Of a stretch of 64,000 nt of DNA, positions 56,301 through 64,000 are shown in pieces (position 1 is the stretch's first letter; each line of letters starts with the position of its first letter). Source of the DNA: Kingdonia uniflora (Eukaryota; Streptophyta; Magnoliopsida; Ranunculales; Circaeasteraceae); the NCBI GenBank assembly GCA_014058105.1, contig JACGCM010001659.1, forward strand, positions 3,224,001 to 3,288,000, given 5' to 3'. The notes beneath the pieces were generated by a model. That model searched no databases, had not been told where the DNA came from, and was given only the letters and a program-made list of their open reading frames with translations. The position numbers were made by a program, and so were the translations under genes.

Positions 56301-59300
56301 GCTTTGGGGTAGTGCCCACAATATTTGTGATGGATCTCACAAGTTTTTTCGTGCCTGGTTTCCAAATGGGAAGCAGAACTTGATCTGCAATAGGGATTTG
56401 GTGGAGAAAACAGCGACTTATGAGCTTTTCTCTAAATAGTGGACGCAAAATTTATCACATTCCCAGCTGGAATTGCCACTGCAACAGCGATCTGAGACAT
56501 TATTGGTATTGTGGCATATGGGGTGCACTAATGGCAGGAAATTTGAGGTATATGGGGTTTTCTGTGTTGCTTCAAGGATTTCTATGGAGATTGATAGTGG
56601 TATTTGGCAATCGTCAATAATGAGTTTTGTATCTTCAATCTTCCATAGATTGAAGGTAGACTCAATGTTGGTTTACTAGCCATGGGATTGTGTCGGGTCG
56701 ATCTATAACTGGGATAGACAGAGAGGTGAAGTTGGGGTATACATCTGATCTGGAGACAGGAGCTTAGACTGGTATCCACTCAACAAATTTTTCAAAGTTC
56801 CGCTGGTGATCGGTGATAGAACTCCACGGACTGTGCTCATTTTTCCAGCCGGTTGGTGAAACTGCAGCAATTGCCGATTCAGGAGGGTTGGCGGCAGCAG
56901 TGACCTTGGTATGGTAATAGGTGTACCTGCCAAAGATGGTGTAGGGTCTTTTGAAGTGAGCCCTCAACGACTATCTCTTCTTGGGGTTGGTCACTGCGGT
57001 AGAGGACATGTAATATTCGCTCTACAGATAGTTTCCTATGTGCCTCAAGCTTCATGAGAAACTCCATGGCCAATTCATATTACATATGAATGGAAGGACC
57101 CAAGACAAGAAATATTTTGCAACGAACTAACACAACTTTTTATGGCTTTGATACCAAATATGATGTAAATAATCTCCACGGAAGAGAAAGATGGGGTTCA
57201 GCATCTCCAACAGAGTGGTATGTTATTAAGGTTTTAGCATACTCTTGCAAAAAACCCTTCCAACAGGAGTATGGGGTTCAGCATACTCACCCCCATACCC
57301 CTCCAAAGTATGCAAAACCTGAACTTAGCGAGGAATATGCGCATACCGCCGAGGCGCTGAACCGTTCAGCGCCCAACAAATTTTTTAATACAACTGTCCA
57401 GGGGAAAAAGTAATGATTAATAGACGTTAGGCGCTGAACCGTTCAGCGCCCAAGAAAAAATACATATCATTTGGCTTTTTGGTGTTAGGCATTGAACCGT
57501 TAAGCGCCCAATAAAAAAAAACATAATTTGTTGTTGGACCAAAACAGTATGCAATTCTGGAATACCGGTATGGTAAACCGGAATAGCATACCGCTCTGTT
57601 GGAGATGCTCTAAAGATCAGGCCGCCTAACACCAAACCCCAGAATCCCTAGTGTTGATGTCAGCTTTAAACACTATTAGGGTTTGTAAAATTAGAACAAT
57701 GGCCCGTTACATAAATACATTTTCTCAAATTATACAAATTAATCTGATGAACATATAGCCGTATCCAGAATTTCTTTTTATGAATTTCATACGGCAACCA
57801 CCTAATTTTTTCTCTTCATTGAGATCCACCAATTTAAGCTAATTTACAAAAAAATTTGAAGCAACTGGCGCTCGTTTAACAAAATTATGCAATCCTATAT
57901 GTTGGGAGGTTCATTTGTCCTCAGAATGTGAGGGTTCTTTCATTGTTTTAATGCGCACTTAAAAATATTCTAAATTTGAAGTTATGTATCAGAATTGTTG
58001 ATGCCCCCAGGAAGATATCTTTGCTTAAAACCGAACATCAAAAGTAGCAGTAAACTGTCAAGTACAATAGAGACATTCTCTTTGCATAGTACTATCATTT
58101 CCTACTTTATAATTATATTCTGAGCAAATTAACAATAAAAATTTGTGGTGTTTTTGCAGGTAAACCGTTAAAGCTACTGGTTACAGGTAAAGCCATCTAC
58201 CTATCGTTCTGAATTACTTATGTACTATTATTTTCCTTTTTCTTTTTGTTTTTGATATCAGATTATCCTAATAATTGAGTTTCAATTAATAGTTCTTTCC
58301 AAAAGGATAATTTTGACAACATCATGCATGCAGGTCTAACTTTAGGCCCCTTCATCCTCGTAGTGGCGATGGTGATAATCATCAAATGCTACCATGCCCA
58401 AAGTCTTGACAGAATAGAAAGAGAATATCAGGTTAAAATCGACAAGTTCTTGCAGGATTACGAAGCTCTAAGGCCCACGAGGTACTCATATGAAGACATT
58501 AAAAGGATGACGAATCAATTTAAGGACATGTTGGGAAAAGGAGGCTATGGTATTGTTTATAAAGGGATGATTGGCAAGGAAATCTCTGTCGCAGTTAAGA
58601 TCCTCGACAATTCTAAGGGGAAAGGGGAAGATTTTACTAATGAAGTGGGTACCATCGGTAGGATTCACCATGTCAATGTAGTCCGTCTGGTTGGCTTCTG
58701 TGCAGACGGATTCAAACGAGCTCTTGTTTACGAGTTCATGCCAAACGAATCACTAGAAAAGTACATATTTTCTAAAGGTACGATAAACCCTCCCCTTGGT
58801 TGGGAGAAGCTTCTAGATATCGCGATTGGAATTGCGAAAGGAATAGAATATCTGCACCAAGGATGTGACCAACGTATCCTCCATTTCGATATTAAGCCAC
58901 ATAATATATTACTAGACCAAAATTTGAAACCAAAAATCTCCGATTTTGGTCTAGCAAAACTGTCTTCCAAAGGAGAAAGCATTGTGTCAATGACTACCGC
59001 CAGAGGGACCATTGGTTACATTGCACCAGAAGTGTTCTCCAGGAACTTCGGTAACGTTTCGTACAAATCAGATGTTTATAGCTTTGGAATGTTGGTTCTT
59101 GAAATGGTTGGGGGGAGGAAGAACACTGATATTACCGAAGTCAACTCAAGTCAAGTGTACTTTCCAGAGTGGGCATACAATCATCTGAACCAAGACAAAA
59201 AGTTGGGTATCCAAGTAGACATGGGCGAAGACATGACGATAGCAAAGAAACTAACAGTGGTCGCCCTTTGGTGCATTCAATGGTACGCGGCGGATCGTCC

Positions 59301-59469
59301 TTCGATGACAGCTGTGGTTCATATGTTGGAAGGGGAAACTGAAAACTTAGTAATGCCTTCCAATCCTTTTGCTTCCACAGATCAGGCAGAGAGTAGTAGT
59401 TCAGATAAGGAAGAGAAACCTAGCCACGACGTGTTAGCTGTTATCCCTGAAATAGATGAATCTGAGTAG
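50329..59469 (+). CDS. LRK10L-type receptor-like kinase (GUB_WAK_bind, TM, kinase), 645 aa, three exons
   Basis: Exons 50329-51103, 58160-58186 and 58334-59469 all join in phase 1 with AG/GT borders, giving 646 codons with stop. The start is the first ATG (MEMSRKFLIIFLLILHYTPL, a signal peptide). Residues ~26-250 are the Cys-rich GUB_WAK_bind/WAK-associated ectodomain (VRFPFKLKGHHPDHCGYPGF; CRSCEELGMRC). Exon 2 adds nine codons (KPLKLLVT). TM is ~269-287 (LGPFILVVAMVIII). Kinase landmarks: GKGGYG 335-340, AVK Lys 356, Glu 371, HFDIKPHN with Asp 453, DFG 471-473, APE 498-500, and a short acidic/Ser tail. It is non-RD (HFD). Intron 1 is about 7.06 kb and has acquired a decayed LTR element and a MITE. 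It is the divergent partner and evident paralogue of the 43886-49701 gene. All catalytic residues are present. Confidence 0.93.
51240..51760. other. GC-richer island in the first intron of the right kinase gene
   Basis: Sequence of clearly different composition from the AT-rich intron around it (for example GCACGTGCGGCCGGCATGTA near 51330), with a TA microsatellite at 51583-51614. Open frames on the minus strand (51227-51484 and 51396-51695) have no recognised motif. It looks like an insertion, but no border repeats are visible. Confidence 0.45.
51831..52048. repeat. 108-bp tandem duplication in the intron
   Basis: Two adjacent diverged copies, starting GACCAAGCTGTAAAACTTAC at 51831 and GACCAAGCTATAAAGCTTAC at 51939. 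No coding potential. Confidence 0.85.
52049..55834. other. intronic sequence, no feature identified
   Basis: AT-rich DNA inside the 7-kb intron. I see no exon, RNA gene or bounded element. A short stretch near 53255-53400 is less AT-rich (GAACCGGGGAGTCC) but unidentified. Confidence 0.4.
56060..57073 (-). pseudogene. gag-type remnant of the intronic LTR element
   Basis: Minus-strand pieces begin MAMEFLMKLEAHRKLSVERI at 57073 and later give METRHEKTCEIHHKYCGHYP, a Cys/His-rich stretch like the end of gag, followed by LAINPQGNLGYVESETLIHA. Several frameshifts and stops occur. No RT or integrase motif was found, so this too may be a non-autonomous copy. Confidence 0.45.
57197..57613. mobile_element. 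MITE, 417 bp, with GCGCTGAAC palindromes
   Basis: Termini read TTCAGCATCTCCAACAGAGT and, on the other strand, TTAGAGCATCTCCAACAGAG, a long, good inverted repeat. Inside are three copies of an odd palindrome GGCGCTGAACCGTTCAGCGCC (57353, 57430 and a variant at 57488). It splits the LTR of the intronic retroelement. Confidence 0.8.
57781..58159. other. end of the first intron of the right kinase gene
   Basis: AT-rich intron sequence ending in TTTTTGCAG at 58151-58159, the acceptor of the nine-codon exon 2. Nothing else is seen. Confidence 0.6.
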
Positions 59470-59937
59470 CCTAACATTAGGCTACATATGAAGAAACACC
59501 CCCTAAGTTTGTGTGTTAATCAATCCCGATAATATTCCTAATCTTATTTTAAGTATCGCGGGTGTGCCCGATTTTAACTACTTTTAAATTCTTATGATAT
59601 TGAGACGAATGCAAGCAGTAGTATAAAGTAGATGTGTACAGATGAGCATAATTTCAAACAAATATATGAAAACATACTGCATACTAAGATGGAGTTGGAG
59701 AAACAATACTAAATGGCGCCATTTCTCCTCGGAAACAATTGAATCCCAACGCATACTCTTCCAGCCAAATCCCTGTATTGGGAATAATCGAACCCGAATG
59801 ATTATATTTGCGCTCATCGTCATCGCTTGAAAACTACATTGGATTGAAAATTGAACCTTGAAGTTTCTTGATTTTGGAGGGAAAGAAAGGGGATGAGCTG
59901 TGAAAAGAGAGGCCAACCAAGGTTTTTTCCTGGAAAC
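59470..59937. other. 3' flank of the right kinase gene
   Basis: Presumed 3' untranslated and flanking sequence. A minus-strand frame of 110 codons (59584-59916) has no protein-like features and is not annotated as a gene. Confidence 0.5.
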
Positions 59938-60370
59938 GCCAATTTATTTGGCTAGTTTTACAATAAAGGCAAGTCATTCGGCATGTTTAGTTTCTTTCCG
60001 AAAAGGCCGAATCAGTTGGCAAGTTGTATTATTAAAATGACCTATCTTCATATGCCAAGTGATTTGGCTAGTTTTTTTACCCAACCAGCCAAATTATTAG
60101 GCTGGTTTTGACTAAGAACCATTCCGCTACTTTGAACAAAATGTTTTTTCCTTCTAAAAATGCCAGATCGTTTGGCTTGTTTTAGCTTAAAAGCCAAATC
60201 ATTCAGCTAGTTGCAATTGAATGGTGGAAATGCCAAATGATATGGCGAGTTTTATTTAGATGGTGTTCTTTCCGATTATAAGCTGAATTTTTGGCCTGAT
60301 TTTTCATATGTTCCATTAAAACAGCTTTATAGACATTATTTATTTACTTAAAAGCCAAATCATTTCCCTT
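59938..60370. repeat. array of GCCAAAT-N-ATTTGGC palindromes
   Basis: About nine copies of a 15-bp odd palindrome, consensus GCCAAATnATTTGGC, often followed by TAGTTTT. They occur near 59938, 59967, 60005, 60053, 60088, 60162, 60192, 60227 and 60354 (the last is a half site), spaced 30-75 bp (the last about 125 bp on). No frame or bounding repeat accounts for it. Confidence 0.8.
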
Positions 60371-60686
60371 CTAGATTAGGACAAAAAAAGTACGGCACGC
60401 TCCCGACGACATCGAGTCACCAAGGCCTCCCAACGACTTTCACAGCAATCAGGCCCATACAATGTCAAGTGTCAAAAATTCAAACTCCTCGACAAGCCAT
60501 TAAGTTGGGACAAAGGAAGTTTGTGAGTGCTAAGGCAACTATGAGGAACTCGAAACATGTTAAATTCTTTGATGAGCAATTTAGAAGTGTGTAGTTTCTA
60601 TTGTAAGAGCCATAAAATGGGATACTAGGAAGATTGTCGCATAGACTGAAAACATCCTACATCCATAATCCAAGCAGTAGAGAGTC
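60371..60686. other. no feature identified
   Basis: Unassigned intergenic sequence between the palindrome array and the Mutator-type MITE. 60677-60686 is the MITE's target duplication. Confidence 0.4.
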
Positions 60687-61306
60687 GAGTCCGGATTTGC
60701 CAACCCTCCCTAATGGAGGGTTGTTACAACCCTCTTTCTTATTGGTTGCAGATTTAACGTCAAGTTATAATAAAAGTTCCCATTTTCACAAATCTCCAAA
60801 TAACTATATCTTTGCAGGAAATAATCCCCCCCTTTCCTATTTACCTCTTCACTTTCTCTCTCCCCTTTCCTTTATCTCAGCTAATTCTCTACAACTCTTT
60901 TCCTCCTTAATCTCTTCCATCTAAAGGTTAAAACTAAAATATACTGTCCAAAACTAAAATCTCAATAATTTATTTAAAATTTTCTTTAAAGAGAGCATAT
61001 GAAGGTGTTAAGAGATTTCTTTGTACTTCTTTGCTGAAAAAAGATACTTTAAAAGCTATGAGAGTCAGCAATTAACAGATCATCTATCACACAGACATTT
61101 AAATGAGAGTGAGCAATGAAAAGTAATGACGATAGAGAAAGTACATCACAAAGAAAATAGGGGGTGGAGAGATTTTCTCTAGAGAAATTAGCAAATATAG
61201 ATTTTTTAAATAGGAAAACTCTCTCCTAACATCCGTAAAATGTTAAGCCAATAATTGGGAGGGTTAGCACAATTCTCCGTTAAGGAGGGTTGGCAAATCC
61301 AGACTC
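60687..61306. mobile_element. Mutator-type MITE, 620 bp, with 10-bp duplication
   Basis: Inverted termini begin GAGTCCGGATTTGCCAACCC on the left and, on the other strand, GAGTCTGGATTTGCCAACCC, and remain similar for about 48 bp. An exact 10-bp direct repeat GTAGAGAGTC flanks it (60677-60686 and 61307-61316). A 9-11 bp duplication with G-starting inverted repeats is typical of Mutator-like elements. There is no transposase inside. Confidence 0.93.
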
Positions 61307-61316
61307 GTAGAGAGTC

Positions 61317-61829
61317 TACACCTCTACGCCTTAAACTACTACTTCTACTCTAACGACCCCAACAAACCTCTAGAAAATTGAAACATTATTGTTTTATAAA
61401 TTAATTTTCAGCTAAACCAGATCATATCTTAGAAATACCAAACTTGGCTTAATGCAATCTAGTCACAAAAATATCTTACACCATCCTTAGAATACATTCA
61501 TCCTTATACAACTATCAAAAAAATTTAGAGGATCACAACCAGAGGGTCTAGGTCTTCGTTGACGAGTCACACGAGTTTGATGTCGATAGGACTTTTAATT
61601 GTCATGGGGTATCATTGATAACTCAAATCATTGTCTCAAGACTCTAAATTAATGGTGTAGAAAGATCACTAGACTCTCCAAGTTAATAGAAGTCTTTCTA
61701 CGCGGTTTTAGTCTGGATAATAATGTGTTTGAAGGGTTCTTATTGCATAGATTTAGAGTCTTAACTATTAAGGTCCGAAAGAGATCGGAAACATACTGTG
61801 AGACTAATAATATAGCTTTGAAATCTTGC
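61317..61829. other. no feature identified
   Basis: AT-rich sequence. No motif could be assigned; it may be the upstream part of the copia fragment that follows. Confidence 0.35.
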
Positions 61830-62055
61830 ATTCATTGATAACTTCTATCTTCGAGCCGAGTATTATGGTCCAGATCAAATTCGAGTTGGTAATGGTACAA
61901 ATCTTCCCATTGAAAATATTGGTACTGCTTCTTTTTCCCATAACTCTAGAAAATTTTCTTTGAAAAGAGTTTATCATGTTCCTAAATTATCTGCAAACCT
62001 CCTTTCGGTTTCCCAGTTTTTAATAGATAAAAGAGTCTATCTGAACTTGGTTTAA
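61830..62055 (+). pseudogene. copia pol fragment (protease / pre-integrase region)
   Basis: About 70 codons read YGPDQIRVGNGTNLPIENIG, then FSLKRVYHVPKLSANLLSVS and QFLIDKRVYLNLV. These match the conserved stretch between protease and the integrase zinc finger of copia elements (family form VGNG...LPI...L..VLHVP....NLLSVS). It ends at a stop near 62055. No neighbouring domains are seen, so it is an isolated fragment. Confidence 0.8.
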
Positions 62056-62575
62056 CAGCTACCCCAAGACTGTGAGTGTAGGACAAGTCAAGGTACGCTT
62101 TGATCCATGAGTTATAAGGAAGAAAAATGTGGAGTTAGGACTCAAATCCATAGGTATATATTGTTCAGGGAGGTAGTACCGTCAGAGCCACGCATTTGAT
62201 GTGATGATGTACACTGATTCAACTGAGTCTCGGAATCACCTGTCTGGTCTTTAGGTTTATAATGATGGTTTTTAACCACAAAAAACCTGTCCGACATATT
62301 TCATTTTCCACATATGAAGATTGATTACAAAGGAAGTTCACCCACATACTCTATCTATACTACTTTATAAAACAAATCAGGCTTAAAGTCGTTTAAGCCA
62401 TATTTTGGTCGTTCAACTAGCTTTTGGTCGTTCACCAACATACTCTATATATATTCGCTCAATTTAGGACCAAAACAAACCGGAATTCGTTTATTATGCG
62501 GTTATCCACATTTTCAAAATACAAAGTACAAACTAATAATTAAAATATGTCTGTTACAGAGAACATATTATGGAC
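62056..62575. other. no feature identified
   Basis: Unassigned. 62470-62575 resembles the 3' flank of the left kinase gene (for example CGTTTATTATGCGGTTATCC versus the start of 43740-43800), so it is probably the matching flank of the kinase fragment that follows. Confidence 0.35.
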
Positions 62576-62860
62576 TTATGTCTCTGTAATAGGTTCTACC
62601 GAATTACATGAAAGAGTTTCAGATTCAGGAGGACTTGCCACTGTCCTATCTTCAAGAACTAGAGATGGCTTGGGTGGCGCTTGTAGAATCTCATAAGGAC
62701 GGTCAGTAGGCTTCATTTGTATGCACCAAAGTGCAACAACGGCTAATTTCTTTGCTATTTTCCTTTCTTCTTCTATGGCATCACCTATTTCCATCTCCTC
62801 CCCACGGTTGAGATGATTGTAAACATGCATCAGGAAGTAGATTTTGATTGAATTCTATGC
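62576..62860 (-). pseudogene. C-terminal remnant of a third LRK10L kinase
   Basis: Reads YNHLNRGEEMEIGDAIEEER then [20 protein letters not shown] and RPYEILQAPPKPSLV, ending SVEPITET. It is very close to the C-terminus of the 43886-49701 gene ([31 protein letters not shown]). A deletion has removed the residues after TDRP (the [10 protein letters not shown] segment), and everything before the last part of kinase subdomain X is gone, so it is a dead fragment. It shows that the locus once had at least three related kinases. Confidence 0.9.
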
Positions 62861-63060
62861 AAGTTGATAGACATAGAAATACGTAGGATTAATACGCTTA
62901 AAAGTATCATTTTGTTAAATTCTAATTTATTATTTTCCAATGTTAGTAGCATTTTCTTATTTTCAGGGCATTTATCACTGTTGGTGCTAATAAGTAGAAA
63001 ATGACAGTTGATAGAAGGTACAAAGAGTTGAAGCATCACCAACAGTCTCTCAGGTGCAAG
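62861..63060. other. junction between kinase fragment and CACTA end, no feature
   Basis: Short AT-rich stretch. Nothing recognised. Confidence 0.4.
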
Positions 63061-63320
63061 CACTACACCGATTTTAGCAAAATACCACGGACTATGTCTG
63101 TGGTAAAATGTTATTTGTCACGGACTTTGGTTGTACTGTGGAGGTCTGTAGTAAAAAGGTGTAGCAATTTTTTTGCCACGGACTTTATCCGAGCTTAATT
63201 TACTGTTTTGTCACGGATATAATCTGTAGTTAATTTATTACCGCGGATATAAACCGTAGTATAAAACAAGGTAAGCCACAATCTTAATCCGTGGCTATTT
63301 ATTTACCACCAAAAAAGTCT
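63061..63320 (+). mobile_element. terminus and subterminal repeats of a second CACTA element
   Basis: Starts CACTACACCGATTTTAGC, a CACTA-type end, followed by repeated CACGGAC/CCGTGG-type motifs (for example near 63099, 63118, 63176, 63214 and 63288) typical of CACTA subterminal binding sites. The other end is not in the window. Confidence 0.75.
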
Positions 63321-63329
63321 GGCAATTCT

Positions 63330-64000
63330 TTATCATTTTTTTTAAAAAATGATCAGCAAACTTGGACCTCAGCACCTGCTCATGATTGAAACGTTGACCC
63401 TCCAGTCCCTTCTCGAATGCATCATTGATAGCCTCCAGATCTCGCTTCAACTTGTTATTATCAAACAACAACGACGCTTTTGTCCCCCGAGCAAGCTCCA
63501 GACTGTCAATCGCCTCCTGTAACCTCCTCGTTCCTACTTTAACTGCCTTATTGTATGATTGTCCCCAAGCATCCGTCTGCTAGAATATTCAAGCTGTCAG
63601 CACTTCTCGAAACATGAAACACTTAAAAAAATTCAGAATTTCATAAGCAATAATAAATAGTTACCTGATACATACTCCTCTTCATTTGCCTCGAAGCCTC
63701 GTCTGGGTCAGCGCCGCAGAGCTCTGCTAACGAAGCAACCTTGGCTAGAGCCTGCTCTTGTCGCTCAGCCTCCGTCATCTCTTCGCCCTCATCATCTGCA
63801 TTATCTTTCCCCAGCACCCTACACCTTTTGTACTGAACAACCTTCGTCTGTTGTACCCTTGGAGACTTGGGAACAACCTTGCCTTTCCCCTTCTCAGCCT
63901 GTGTTGGTACCTGTTTTGGTCTCAGTCTCGAAATATCACTAGCCACTTCAGGCACTGGCGCCGCCTGCTTCACCGCCCACTTCGCCTTTGGAACATATTG
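63330..64000 (-). CDS. coiled-coil protein gene, two exons visible, 5' part outside window
   Basis: Exon pieces 64000-63665 and 63576-about 63330 join in phase 0 across a GT...AG intron (63664-63577). The first contains KQAAPVPEVASDISRLRPKQ, a basic segment (KGKGKVVPKSPRV) and EGEEMTEAERQEQALAKVAS. The second reads AWGQSYNKAVKVGTRRLQEA, then NNKLKRDLEAINDAFEKGLE, clear heptad-type helix. It is open through both exons. It resembles the antisense coiled-coil genes of the Tat elements in style (basic region then coiled coil), but no shared motif is certain. It may be cargo of the adjacent CACTA element or part of another Tat copy. Where it ends, toward 63330, is not certain. Confidence 0.5.

Larger units (their letters stand above)
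55835..57780 (-). mobile_element. decayed LTR retroelement inside the intron (borders approximate)
   Basis: A tRNA-Met-like primer site (minus strand TTTGGTATCAAAGCC, 57142-57156) lies next to LTR-like sequence from 57158. A related copy at about 55835-56005 shares several blocks with it, for example TAAAATTAGA. The phrase TTCGTCCACGAACTC at 56009-56023 also occurs beside the 3' LTR of the gag-only element at 46043, suggesting related elements. The right LTR is itself split by a MITE (57197-57613). Confidence 0.6.

Noticed and set aside
59584..59916. 110-codon minus-strand frame after the right kinase
   Set aside because: No domain, no conserved context, and it lies in the presumed 3' flank; probably chance.

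Overview
This is nuclear chromosomal DNA from a flowering plant, probably a eudicot. It is AT-rich, its genes have introns with GT/AG borders, and two complete receptor-like kinases of the plant-only LRK10L (GUB_WAK_bind + kinase) type sit in a thick layer of plant transposable elements. I cannot name the species.

Layout. (1) 1-13237 is a nest of decayed elements: a copia gag and LTR on the minus strand; a Ty3/gypsy pol remnant on the plus strand; a 5.7-kb apparent solo LTR (4986-10686, target duplication AATTC) inserted in the gypsy 3' LTR; a 1284-bp non-autonomous hAT (6560-7843, 8-bp duplication) inside that solo LTR; then a Mutator-type transposase remnant. (2) 13238-27716 is a Tat-lineage gypsy element ('Tat1') with a 5' LTR, gag, pol with two RNase H domains, and an intron-bearing coiled-coil gene on the opposite strand. 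A 4.4-kb CACTA element (15387-19808) carrying a captured phosphate-translocator fragment interrupts it. (3) 27717-41562 is the 3' part of a hAT transposon with transposase exons and a terminal repeat, split by a second Tat element ('Tat2', 29714-41300). Tat2 has both LTRs, lacks the gag-capsid/protease/RT region, has a 155-bp tandem array, and carries a second copy of the antisense coiled-coil gene. (4) 41563-43493 holds two unrecognised coding remnants and a MITE.

(5) 43886-59469 is the cellular core: two LRK10L receptor kinases, head to head and 627 bp apart. The left gene (634 codons, minus strand, four exons) has a gag-only LTR element (45664-48658, target duplication CATAT) in its first intron. 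The right gene (645 codons, plus strand, three exons) has a 7-kb first intron containing another decayed LTR element and a MITE. The shared promoter region contains five copies of a 66-bp repeat, each with a W-box core. Both kinases have HFD in place of HRD in the catalytic loop, so they are non-RD kinases, a class often found among plant immune receptors.

(6) 59470-64000 has an array of short palindromes, a Mutator-type MITE with a 10-bp duplication (60687-61306), a copia fragment, a 3' remnant of a third LRK10L kinase, and one end of another CACTA element next to a coiled-coil gene that runs off the window.

The points most worth a second look are the spliced antisense gene shared by the two Tat copies, the W-box minisatellite in the divergent receptor promoter, the CACTA gene capture, and families of short palindromes that recur in unrelated elements.
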